Assembly: GCA_012271225.1 (NCBI GenBank) | Contig: JAAXGS010000048.1 | Coordinates: 1-7,737, forward strand | Origin: Dehalococcoidia bacterium | GTDB taxonomy: Bacteria; Chloroflexota; Dehalococcoidia; UBA6926 | Reading direction: 5' to 3' | Length of the DNA stretch: 7,737 bases | The notes under the pieces: generated by a model | The model's input: only the letters and a program-made list of their open reading frames with translations | Databases searched by the model: none | What the model was told of the DNA's origin: nothing | In this document: positions 1 through 6,279 of the stretch, piece by piece | Layout of the letters: each line of letters begins with the position of its first letter | How positions within the stretch are numbered: the stretch's first letter is position 1 | Program-made: the position numbers and the translations under genes

Positions 1-1359
1 GGCCATGAGCGCCCACAGGCGCTGATCATTGGGATGGAGGGGAAGCTCTGTGAGCGGGTCTGTGACGGCCGCCCATGATCCGTGCTCCCACAGCAGACTG
101 TCGCCGGCCACCTCCAGGGAGCGCACCGCCTTCTGCAACGCGGATTCAAATGAGCGGTCGATGGCCATGACCTCGCCCGTGGCTTTCATCTGCGTGCCGA
201 GTGAGCGATCGCCGGACGGGAACTTGTCAAAGGGCCAGCGGGGAATCTTTGCGACACAGTAATCGAGGGCCGGCTCAAAGGCGGCGGTTGTCACCTGCGT
301 CACGGCGTTGGGAATCTCATCCAGCCGCTTGCCGACGGCAATTTTGGCGGCGACGCGCGCAATGGGATAGCCGGTGGCCTTGGACGCCAGCGCGGAGGAG
401 CGGCTGACCCTGGGATTCACCTCAATGACGTAGTAGGGAGAGGCGGCATAGGCGGCGTTGCCGCCCCTGCCGGCAATGGTCGGGTGCGGCTCCAACGCCA
501 GCTGCACGTTGCACCCGCCCTCAATGCCAAGTGTGGAGATGATTTTCAGGCTGGCGGAGCGGAGCATCTGATACTCCTTGTCCGTCAGCGTCTGGCTGGG
601 GGCGACAACGATGCTGTCTCCGGTGTGAACCCCCATGGGATCCAGGTTCTCCATGTTGCAGACGGTGATGCAGGTGTCCGCGCCGTCCCGCATGACCTCA
701 TATTCGATCTCCTTCCAGCCAATCAGGCTGCGCTCCACCAGGACCTGCCCAATGGGGCTGTAGGAGAGGCCGGTGCGCACCTGCTCATCCAACTGTTCCC
801 GCGTATGCGCAATGCCGCCGCCGGTGCCGCCGAGGGTGTAGGCGGGACGGATCACGACGGGCAGGCCCAGCCGCTCCGCCACGCGGCGCGCGTCCTCCAC
901 AGTGGTGACCACCTCATTCTCCGGCACCGGCTCGCCAATCTCGGCCAGCATCTGCCGGAAAAGGTTGCGATCCTCCGCCGTGCGGATGGCCTGTAACGGG
1001 GTGCCCAGCAGGCGAACGCCGTACCGCTCCAGCACTCCCGCCTCCGCCAGGTCCACGGCGAGGTTGAGGCCGGTCTGTCCGCCGAGCGTGGGCAGAAGAC
1101 CGTCCGGCCGTTCCCGTTCAATAACCCGCGCGACCGCCTCCACCGTGAGCGGCTCAATGTAGACCACGTCCGCTATCTCATGGTCGGTCATGATCGTCGC
1201 GGGGTTGGAGTTGACGAGGATGGACGTGACGCCCTCCTCACGAAGGGCCCGGCACGCCTGCGTGCCGGCATAGTCAAACTCCGCGGCCTGGCCGATAACG
1301 ATCGGCCCGCTGCCAAGAACAAGCACCCGGGAGGGGCGTACAGGCGCCGCGCCCGTCAC
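1..1359 (-). CDS. carB: Carbamoyl-phosphate synthase large subunit, N-terminal part (runs off left edge)
   Basis: CarB uses two ATP, bicarbonate and ammonia supplied by CarA to make carbamoyl phosphate for pyrimidines and arginine in the cytoplasm. The frame is open for 453 codons from a GTG at 1359 to base 1. Visible motifs are VLVLGSGPIVIGQAAEFDY (residues 13-31), LVNSNPATIMTD (48-59), LPTLGGQTGLN (89-99), the ATP-grasp glycine loop RPAYTLGGTGGG (171-182), Q286, and the metal-binding run IEVNPRVSRSSALASKATGYP (312-331, E313 and N315). The full protein is usually about 1070 residues, so the window holds the carboxyphosphate domain and the start of the oligomerisation domain. I chose the GTG start because a G-rich Shine-Dalgarno lies just upstream and the protein begins there as homologues do. 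The ATG at 1375 is out of frame. About 13 extra residues lie between Q286 and E313 compared with the E. coli protein as I recall it. The gene is separated from carA by a membrane-protein gene. Confidence 0.97.
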   Translation of the reverse strand, partial: MTGAAPVRPSRVLVLGSGPIVIGQAAEFDYAGTQACRALREEGVTSILVNSNPATIMTDHEIADVVYIEPLTVEAVARVIERERPDGLLPTLGGQTGLNLAVDLAEAGVLERYGVRLLGTPLQAIRTAEDRNLFRQMLAEIGEPVPENEVVTTVEDARRVAERLGLPVVIRPAYTLGGTGGGIAHTREQLDEQVRTGLSYSPIGQVLVERSLIGWKEIEYEVMRDGADTCITVCNMENLDPMGVHTGDSIVVAPSQTLTDKEYQMLRSASLKIISTLGIEGGCNVQLALEPHPTIAGRGGNAAYAASPYYVIEVNPRVSRSSALASKATGYPIARVAAKIAVGKRLDEIPNAVTQVTTAAFEPALDYCVAKIPRWPFDKFPSGDRSLGTQMKATGEVMAIDRSFESALQKAVRSLEVAGDSLLWEHGSWAAVTDPLTELPLHPNDQRLWALMA

Positions 1360-1361
1360 GT

Positions 1362-1373
1362 CGCCCCCCCCTC
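1362..1373 (-). promoter_or_regulatory. Ribosome binding site of carB containing a G8 tract
   Basis: On the minus strand, GAGGGGGGGG sits about four bases before the GTG start of carB. This G-rich run is the only Shine-Dalgarno-like sequence near the start and decides for the GTG at 1359. The eight-G homopolymer is prone to slippage and to sequencing error. With seven Gs, an upstream ATG at 1375 would come into the carB frame. Confidence 0.6.
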
Positions 1374-1379
1374 ATGGGT

Positions 1380-1396
1380 GTCCGCGCGGGGCGGAC
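1380..1396 (-). repeat. Short inverted repeat upstream of carB
   Basis: GTCCGC at 1380-1385 and GCGGAC at 1391-1396 can pair as a 6-bp stem with a 5-nt loop. It lies between the larger 13-bp stem-loop and the carB ribosome binding site. It could be one part of a structured carB leader, but in such GC-rich DNA a 6-bp stem may arise by chance. Confidence 0.35.
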
Positions 1397-1406
1397 GCGC
1401 AGAACT

Positions 1407-1437
1407 GTACGCTCCGGCGGTCTGCGCCGGAGCGTAC
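1407..1437 (-). terminator. Perfect 13-bp stem-loop between membrane-protein gene and carB (terminator or attenuator candidate)
   Basis: GTACGCTCCGGCG at 1407-1419 is the exact reverse complement of 1425-1437, with a 5-nt loop. It begins 22 bases after the stop codon of the membrane-protein gene and ends 47 bases before the carB start. On the minus strand it is followed by AGTTCT rather than a real U tract, so it is a poor classical intrinsic terminator. It may act as a partial terminator, an attenuator, a processing site or a 3' end stabiliser. I see no promoter between it and carB, so carB probably depends on read-through. Confidence 0.55.
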
Positions 1438-1459
1438 GGCCTTTGGGCTGCCGTGATAT

Positions 1460-2068
1460 CTACGCGAAGAAACTGAGAACGGTGGGACCTGCGACAATGA
1501 GCCAGAAGACGACCCAGGCGCCGACGAAGAGGAACGGAATGACGTTCCAGGCCGCCTCCTCGCCGGGCAGGAAGCTCTGCCGCACGGTGATCGACCGCAG
1601 GAAATCGGCCAAATCCGCGCGGAGCTCCGGATCGTCGCCCGCCTCCTGCTGCGCGAACTCGCGAATCCGCTCCCGCTTGCGGGGAGCGCGAGACGCCGCA
1701 AGGTAGAACTCCATCCTCATGCCCAGGGTGCGCTCGATCTCCCTCTTGCGGTGCTGAACAACCGCGAGCGCGTTTAGCATGTGGCGGAGCATTCCCCACC
1801 AGATGAGTGTCAGCGCAACCGAGATGAGCGAGACAAAGCTGACGATCTCCGTTCGAAGCTCGTGCCCGGCCAGCCCCATGGGCAGCACCGTCATCCCGAA
1901 CATCGAAAGCGTGATCAACACCAGGCCGGACAGCCAGATCCATTGGTGGTGGTGAACCCAGAATGAGTCGAGTATTTCGTACTCCACCAGCCGTGACTGC
2001 CGGCGCTGGGGTTCGGACTGGGTGGGCACAACGCCCCTGTCCAGCGGCGCTTCCATTTGCAGCACCAT
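1460..2068 (-). CDS. Three-helix membrane protein of unknown function between carA and carB
   Basis: The product is 202 residues and I do not recognise its family with confidence. Predicted membrane helices lie at about residues 44-63, 73-93 and 174-200. The segment between helices two and three is about 80 residues long and rich in Arg and Lys near its start, so it is probably cytoplasmic. This puts the N-terminus inside and the C-terminus outside. The juxtamembrane stretch after helix two, with HRKREIERTLGMRMEFYL, is vaguely like RipA-type membrane proteins, but that is a weak impression. The ATG at 2068 is preferred over an upstream in-frame GTG at 2089 because GGAGGAGG lies five bases before it. 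The gene is on the same strand as carA (88-bp gap) and carB (100-bp gap). It has its own promoter-like sequence and stem-loops on both sides. A link to pyrimidine synthesis is suggested only by position. Confidence 0.85.
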   Translation of the reverse strand: MVLQMEAPLDRGVVPTQSEPQRRQSRLVEYEILDSFWVHHHQWIWLSGLVLITLSMFGMTVLPMGLAGHELRTEIVSFVSLISVALTLIWWGMLRHMLNALAVVQHRKREIERTLGMRMEFYLAASRAPRKRERIREFAQQEAGDDPELRADLADFLRSITVRQSFLPGEEAAWNVIPFLFVGAWVVFWLIVAGPTVLSFFA

Positions 2069-2073
2069 CGAAA

Positions 2074-2081
2074 CCTCCTCC
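2074..2081 (-). promoter_or_regulatory. Strong Shine-Dalgarno for the membrane-protein gene
   Basis: The minus strand reads GGAGGAGG followed by TTTCG and then ATG, an optimal five-base spacing. It fixes the start at 2068, since the GTG at 2089 would put this site inside the coding sequence. It directly abuts the stem-loop at 2081-2115. Confidence 0.8.
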
Positions 2082-2115
2082 CGGCCCACCCGCCATACAC
2101 CATGACGTGGGCCGG
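2081..2115 (-). repeat. Stem-loop in the leader of the membrane-protein gene, next to its Shine-Dalgarno
   Basis: CCGGCCCAC at 2081-2089 pairs perfectly with GTGGGCCGG at 2107-2115. The stem is 9 bp and very GC-rich, with a 17-nt loop. In the minus-strand transcript the 3' arm ends at the first base of GGAGGAGG. Such a hairpin could stack on or limit access to the ribosome binding site, or could act as a weak transcription pause. No U tract follows. The function is inferred. Confidence 0.5.
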
Positions 2116-2148
2116 CACACTGCTTCCCTTCTTCCCGCGCGTTGCGTC

Positions 2149-2177
2149 ACTATACCCTACCTGTTTTCTCGAATCAA
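2149..2177 (-). promoter_or_regulatory. Candidate sigma70-type promoter for the membrane-protein gene, overlapping the carA 3' end
   Basis: On the minus strand TTGATT (2177-2172) is followed after exactly 17 bp by TATAGT (2154-2149). The -35 box matches four of six consensus bases and the -10 box five of six. The predicted transcript would start near 2142 and have a leader of about 74 nt before the ATG at 2068. The -35 box lies inside the last codons of carA and the -10 box just after its stop. This suggests the membrane-protein gene, and by read-through carB, can be transcribed independently of pyrC-carA. Confidence 0.55.
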
Positions 2178-3278
2178 GTCTAGAAACCGGTCGAAAAGAT
2201 ACTCGTTGTCCAGTGGTCCGGGTGACGCCTCAGAGTGATACTGAATCGTCAACAGCGGCAGCTCGCGGTGCGTCAGCCCCTCAACGGTGTTGTCGTTCAG
2301 GTTCAGATGGCTCACGTCCAGGCCGGGCGGCAGCCCGTCGCCATCGACGGCGTAGCCGTGGTTCTGCGCCGTAATGGTCACCCGATCCGTGGCGAGGTCC
2401 TTCACAGGATGGTTTCCGCCCCGATGCCCGAACTTCAGCTTGTATGTCCGTCCGCCCAGGGCCCGCGCGACCACCTGATGCCCCAGGCAGATGCCCATGA
2501 CGGGCAGCCTGCCCAGCAGGCCCTGCGCCGTCCGCACCACGGTGTCCAGCAGCGCCGGATCACCCGGCCCGGGTGAGAGGAGCACGCCCGCAGGGCGCAG
2601 CGCGACGATGTCATCAAGCGGCGTCGCGCTTGGCACAACGGTCACCGCGCAGCCTCTCCGCCGCAACAGGCGCAGGATGTTGTACTTCAGGCCCTCATCC
2701 ATGACGACGATGCGGGGCGCGTCCGGCGGCAGCCCGCCCGGCCCCTCCGCCCATTCATACGGGACCGCCGCGGCCACCTCGCTCACCAGATCAAGGCTCC
2801 CGTAGTCCGGCGCCCGGCGCAGCTGCTCCAGAGCCTCCTCCGGCCCGCCGCCCGTGACGATGATGCCCATCATCACCCCCGCCGTCCGCAGACGCCGCGT
2901 CAGCGCCCTCGTGTCCACCCCGTAGACGCCCGGAACACCCTCATCACGCAGGTACTCATCCAGCGTCCGTGTGGAGAGGCGGTTGCTGGGCAGATTGCAC
3001 ACCTCACGGACAACGAAGCCGCGCACCTGAATGCGCGACGATTCCACGTCACGGTCATTGATTCCGTAGTTGCCCTGCAGCGGATACGTGGGGACAAGGA
3101 TCTGCCCGCCGTAGGACGGGTCCGTCAGCATTTCCTGATACCCGACCATGGACGTATTGAAAACGACCTCGCCAATCGCGTCCGCACGCGCTGCGCCGAA
3201 TGCGTAGCCGCGGTGGACACTGCCGTCCTCCAGGACGAGGAACGCCTCCGATTCCTGCGGCTGTCCGCGCGTTGTCAC
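2157..3278 (-). CDS. carA: Carbamoyl-phosphate synthase small (glutaminase) subunit
   Basis: CarA hydrolyses glutamine and channels the ammonia to CarB. The 373-residue product has the N-terminal CPSase small-chain domain (about residues 12-140, with GEVVFNTSMVGYQEMLTDPSY at 36-56) and a C-terminal class I glutamine amidotransferase domain (about 188-370). The nucleophile is Cys264 in MGICLGHQ, and His348 and Glu350 lie in QYHSEASPGP, completing the triad. SPGPGDP is at 235-241. Its length is close to that of the family (about 380). The GTG start at 3278 overlaps the TGA of pyrC as GTGA, and GGGGAG lies ten bases upstream inside pyrC, so translation is probably coupled. The segment VVMDEGLKYNILRLL has Glu195 where I recall Phe or Cys in homologues; the effect is unknown. 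Downstream, carB is not adjacent as usual but lies beyond a membrane-protein gene. Confidence 0.97.
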   Translation of the reverse strand: MTTRGQPQESEAFLVLEDGSVHRGYAFGAARADAIGEVVFNTSMVGYQEMLTDPSYGGQILVPTYPLQGNYGINDRDVESSRIQVRGFVVREVCNLPSNRLSTRTLDEYLRDEGVPGVYGVDTRALTRRLRTAGVMMGIIVTGGGPEEALEQLRRAPDYGSLDLVSEVAAAVPYEWAEGPGGLPPDAPRIVVMDEGLKYNILRLLRRRGCAVTVVPSATPLDDIVALRPAGVLLSPGPGDPALLDTVVRTAQGLLGRLPVMGICLGHQVVARALGGRTYKLKFGHRGGNHPVKDLATDRVTITAQNHGYAVDGDGLPPGLDVSHLNLNDNTVEGLTHRELPLLTIQYHSEASPGPLDNEYLFDRFLDLIRENR

Positions 3279-4669
3279 GGACGGCCCGCTCCCCGCGTCG
3301 GCGCGGCTGCGTCATCCATGACGGAATGGACACGCCGGCCCGCCGCGAACGTCTCGATGACCATGCCGCGCAGCGTACAGCCCTCCAGCGGCGTGTTGCG
3401 GCCGCGTGAGGCGAAACGATCCGCGCGGACCGTCCATGCCCGGTTGGGGTCGAGGATCACGACGTCAGCCGACGCTCCGGGGGTCAGGCCGCGCAGTCCT
3501 TCAGCCTCTGCCCGCGCGCCAAGCACGTCAGCCGGGCCCAGCGTCAGCCGCGTGATCAGTGTTGAGACATCCAGCCGCCCCGTGTGGACAAGGGCGGTCA
3601 TCAGCAGGCCGAATGCCGTTTCAATGGCGGATATGCCGGGCGCGGCCTCCGCAAAGCCGCGCGCCTTGTCCTCCGCCGCATGGGGCGCGTGATCCGTCGC
3701 AATGGCAGTGATCACGCCGTCCGTCAGCCCCTGAACCAGCGCGTCCACATCCTGCTGGGCGCGGAGGGGCGGGTTGACGCGAAGGGACGTGTCCGCGGCG
3801 GGGCCGCTCGGCCAGCCGTACTGCGGCCCGCGCTCGCCCAGCAGCGCGCGATCCGTCAGCGTCAAATGGTGAGGCGTGGCCTCTGCCGTCACGGGCGCGC
3901 CGCCCTCACGCGCGGCGCGGATCAACTCCACAGCGCCCGCCGTTGACGCATGGGCAACGTGCAGCCGGCCGCCGGTCTCGGCCGCCAGCGCCACATCCCG
4001 CTCAATGATGCGCGTCTCCGCGGACGCGGGCCCAGCAGGCAGGCCCAGTTGGGCCGCGGCCTCTCCCTCATGCGCGACCGCGCCGCCGAGGATCTGCGGG
4101 TCCTCCGAGTGCTGGCTGAGCGGGATTCCAAGTTGGGCGGATTCACTCAGCGCGCGCCGCATGAGGGCGGGATCGATAACGGCCGCTCCGTCGTCGCTGA
4201 ACAGGACGCACCCCGCCCCGGCAAGCGCGGTCATGTCCGCAAGCTGCCGCCCGGCCCGGCCGACGGTGATTGTTCCGATGGGGAGAACGCGAATGGGCGC
4301 AGTCTCGCGCGCACGGCGCGCGACGTCCGCAGCCCGCTCCGGCGTGTCAATGGCCGGTTCCGTGTTGGGCATGGCGCATACGGTGGTGAATCCGCCGCGC
4401 GCCGCGGCAAGCCCGCCGGAGGCGATGGTCTCCTTGTGCTCCTGCCCCGGCTCACGCAGGTGGCAGTGCAGATCAATGAACCCGGGAGCAACAATCATGC
4501 CCCGCGCATCGACCGTCCGCGCCCCGGCCGGCGCATCGCCGCCCGCGCTGCGCGTCCAGCGCACCAGCCCGTCCTGCAGCAGCACGTCCGCAACGGCATC
4601 CAGTCCCTGCCACGGGTCAATGACGCGCCCGCCGGTGATATACACAGGCCCTTCTGCCGTGTGTGTCAC
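3275..4669 (-). CDS. pyrC: Dihydroorotase (class I type)
   Basis: This zinc amidohydrolase converts carbamoyl aspartate to dihydroorotate, the third step of UMP synthesis. From the GTG at 4669 the product is 464 residues, slightly longer than the usual 425-430. It shows the metal-binding FIDLHCHLREPG (His68, His70), substrate-contact MPNTEP (Asn102), FSDDG (Asp159/160), QHSED (His187), HVAHAST (His240) and the catalytic TDHAPH (Asp326), all typical of an active class I enzyme. The C-terminal LTPGASADVVILDP to TPLEGCTLRG segment is the standard composite beta domain. GTG at 4669 is preferred because GAAGGG lies seven bases upstream; in-frame TTG codons at 4687 and 4684 lack a ribosome site. 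The stop overlaps the carA start by 4 bp, so the two genes are in one operon. No pyrB lies upstream, where a leader region and a divergent gene are found instead. Confidence 0.96.
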   Translation of the reverse strand: MTHTAEGPVYITGGRVIDPWQGLDAVADVLLQDGLVRWTRSAGGDAPAGARTVDARGMIVAPGFIDLHCHLREPGQEHKETIASGGLAAARGGFTTVCAMPNTEPAIDTPERAADVARRARETAPIRVLPIGTITVGRAGRQLADMTALAGAGCVLFSDDGAAVIDPALMRRALSESAQLGIPLSQHSEDPQILGGAVAHEGEAAAQLGLPAGPASAETRIIERDVALAAETGGRLHVAHASTAGAVELIRAAREGGAPVTAEATPHHLTLTDRALLGERGPQYGWPSGPAADTSLRVNPPLRAQQDVDALVQGLTDGVITAIATDHAPHAAEDKARGFAEAAPGISAIETAFGLLMTALVHTGRLDVSTLITRLTLGPADVLGARAEAEGLRGLTPGASADVVILDPNRAWTVRADRFASRGRNTPLEGCTLRGMVIETFAAGRRVHSVMDDAAAPTRGAGRP

Positions 4670-4715
4670 GCCATCACCCTTCAACAAACGGACAGGGGCA
4701 ATCGGGTCAAGTTGC

Positions 4716-4796
4716 TCAAGAAACGCATTCCGTACCGGGGCCTCGATTGTCTCGCGGCGCCAATGCCCCGCCGCGGACAGCCTGAAAGGGGCGCAT
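4716..4796 (-). CDS. Possible 26-codon leader ORF upstream of pyrC
   Basis: An ATG at 4796, preceded by GGAG at nine bases, opens a 26-residue frame that ends 46 bases before the pyrC start. It is rich in Arg, Gly and Pro and has no recognisable similarity. It could be a translated leader controlling pyrC-carA, as small upstream ORFs sometimes do in biosynthetic operons, or a chance ORF in GC-rich DNA. There is no run of a regulatory amino-acid codon and no clear terminator to attenuate. The support is weak. Confidence 0.2.
   Translation of the reverse strand: MRPFQAVRGGALAPRDNRGPGTECVS
4753..4775 (-). repeat. 7-bp stem-loop in the pyrC leader
   Basis: CGCGGCG at 4753-4759 pairs with CGCCGCG at 4769-4775 around a 9-nt loop. 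It lies within the possible leader ORF and about 85 bases before the pyrC start. No U tract follows. A PyrR-binding consensus was looked for in the leader and not found, so any regulatory role is speculative. Confidence 0.3.
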
Positions 4797-4819
4797 GAGG
4801 GCCTGCTCCAACTGAATAC

Positions 4820-4849
4820 AGTCTAGCGTTCGAGGACGGAATCCCGCAA
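4820..4849 (-). promoter_or_regulatory. Weak candidate promoter for the pyrC-carA operon
   Basis: On the minus strand TTGCGG (4849-4844) is separated by 18 bp from TAGACT (4825-4820). The boxes match three and four of six consensus bases. It is the best sigma70-like pair I see in the 276-bp space between pyrC and the divergent DUF3179 gene. It would give a leader of about 145 nt. The rest of that space shows no gene or RNA element that I recognise. Confidence 0.3.
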
Positions 4850-4945
4850 GCAAAGAGCGCTCCGGGACAGCGCGGCGGCGCGGCGCCTGCTCACGATTTG
4901 GCAGTAGCGTGACATACTGGATGATGCCCGTGCCGTGTAACAAAC

Positions 4946-6277
4946 ATGACGAACAGCCATAACAGCAACAGCGCGTCCGTGCCAGGAACCAGACGGACGA
5001 TGACCCTCATCCGGCGTCTGACTGCGCTTGCCTCAGCAGTGGCCGTCGTCATGCTCGCGTTCGCCGCGTGTGAGGACGGCAATACCGCCGGTGACCGCGG
5101 TCTGATCCCGACCGCCGGCGCAACCCCGATATCGACAGCGAACTCGGTTGCGCCTGAGCCAACCGCCGCTCCCACACAGGTCAACGGAGTGACGGTGTAC
5201 GCCGAGATACCTCCGATGGCGGTGAACATCAGCGAGTGGCGCGAGACGGATTTTCGGCGATTCACCGTGGACCCGGATGAGATCATCTCCGGCGGGGCCG
5301 GACGCAACGACATCTCGCCCATCTATGAGCCGGAGTTCATGTCGATCCTTCAGGCCGCCACGCTGGACTGGATGACGGGCGAGCAGCCCGTGGCGGTGGT
5401 GGAGGTCAACGATGAGGCGCGCGCCTATCCCCTCGGCATCCTGACGTTCCATGAGGTGGTCAATGACGTCATTGGCGGGGAGCCGGTGGTCATCACCTAC
5501 TGCCCGCTGTGCTACACGGCGCTGGCGTTCAGCCGCGTTGTCGATGGCGTTGAGTTGAACTTTGGCACAACGGGCAACGTCCGCCTGTCCAACCTGATTA
5601 TGTGGGACGATCAGACGGAATCGTGGTGGCAGCAGGCGGACGGCCAGGCGATTGTGGGCGCTGCGGCGGGGCAGCGCCTGGCGTTCAGGCCCGCCTACAT
5701 CACCTCGTTTCGGGATTACGCCAGGGCCTATCCGGACGGTCAGGTTCTGTCCCCGTTGAGTGGCGCGCCGGACTACTGGGAGGTCTACGGCAACTCGCAG
5801 TACGTCGGCTATGATTCCCCAAACAATCCACCCGTCTTCTTTCTTGGCCAACCGGATGATCGTCTCGGGCCAACGGAGCGCATTCTGGGCGTGGAGATCG
5901 GAGACAGCGTCATCGCCTATCCGTTCAGTCTGCTGCGTCGAGAGGGCGTGGTGAACACGGAGATTGACGGCGAGCCTGTGGTGGTGTTCTGGAAATCCGG
6001 CACGCGCTCCGCCCTGGATGAAGAGGTGATTGCAGACTCCCATGACCCGGGCTCCGCCGCCGCGTTCAGCCGCCGTGTAGACGGGCGGCTTCTGCGCTTT
6101 GAGGCGGAGGGCGACGTGTTCCGTGACGCGGAAACGGGCAGCCTGTGGACGCTGCTTGGGGTCGCGATAGACGGCCCGCTGGCGGGGACGCGGCTGGAGA
6201 CGGTGAACGCGGAGAACGGCCTGTGGTTCGCCTGGGCCGCGTTCAGACCCACAACAGAGATCTACACAGGGCAGTGA
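4946..6277 (+). CDS. DUF3179 domain-containing lipoprotein
   Basis: The 443-residue product has a basic segment and a hydrophobic helix (about residues 20-40) ending at AFAAC, which suggests a lipoprotein signal peptide with Cys42 lipidated. A low-complexity Ala/Thr/Pro linker follows (about 47-80), then a DUF3179 region (about 90-440). Family hallmarks are RAYPLGILTFHEVVND (159-174), VITYCPLCYTALAF (182-195) with Cys186 and Cys189, LNFGTTGNVRLSNLIMWD (204-221) and the W-Q-Q-GQAIVG segment. The C-terminal half repeats the pattern without the CPLC motif. The function of DUF3179 is not known to me; a surface or periplasm-side role with redox or metal-binding cysteines is plausible. The start is uncertain: the ATG at 5000 would give a compact 24-residue signal peptide, and neither ATG has a good ribosome site. 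The gene is divergent from pyrC and followed closely by a methyltransferase gene. Confidence 0.92.
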   Translation: MTNSHNSNSASVPGTRRTMTLIRRLTALASAVAVVMLAFAACEDGNTAGDRGLIPTAGATPISTANSVAPEPTAAPTQVNGVTVYAEIPPMAVNISEWRETDFRRFTVDPDEIISGGAGRNDISPIYEPEFMSILQAATLDWMTGEQPVAVVEVNDEARAYPLGILTFHEVVNDVIGGEPVVITYCPLCYTALAFSRVVDGVELNFGTTGNVRLSNLIMWDDQTESWWQQADGQAIVGAAAGQRLAFRPAYITSFRDYARAYPDGQVLSPLSGAPDYWEVYGNSQYVGYDSPNNPPVFFLGQPDDRLGPTERILGVEIGDSVIAYPFSLLRREGVVNTEIDGEPVVVFWKSGTRSALDEEVIADSHDPGSAAAFSRRVDGRLLRFEAEGDVFRDAETGSLWTLLGVAIDGPLAGTRLETVNAENGLWFAWAAFRPTTEIYTGQ

Positions 6278-6279
6278 GC

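Noticed and set aside
484..996. Plus-strand 170-codon open frame
   Set aside because: It is antisense to carB, whose motifs are unmistakable on the minus strand.
2069..2089. Upstream in-frame GTG start for the membrane protein
   Set aside because: The strong GGAGGAGG would fall inside the coding sequence, and it is ideally spaced for the ATG at 2068.
1356..2150. Minus-strand 264-codon open frame overlapping the membrane-protein gene
   Set aside because: It is in another frame, lacks a Shine-Dalgarno and has a low-complexity product. The 202-residue frame has membrane helices and a strong ribosome site.
4670..4687. Upstream TTG start for pyrC
   Set aside because: There is no ribosome site before it, while GAAGGG is well placed for the GTG at 4669.
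3876..4826. Long plus-strand open frames (to 316 codons) opposite pyrC
   Set aside because: They lie antisense to a clearly conserved dihydroorotase, have low-complexity Arg/Ala/Ser-rich products with no motifs, and are expected in GC-rich DNA.
4913..4918. CATACT as a -10 box for the DUF3179 gene
   Set aside because: No acceptable -35 box lies 16-18 bp upstream; TTGGCA is only 9 bp away.
5033..6043. Minus-strand 336-codon open frame opposite the DUF3179 gene
   Set aside because: It is a shadow of the conserved plus-strand gene; the product is rich in Arg and His with no recognisable domain.
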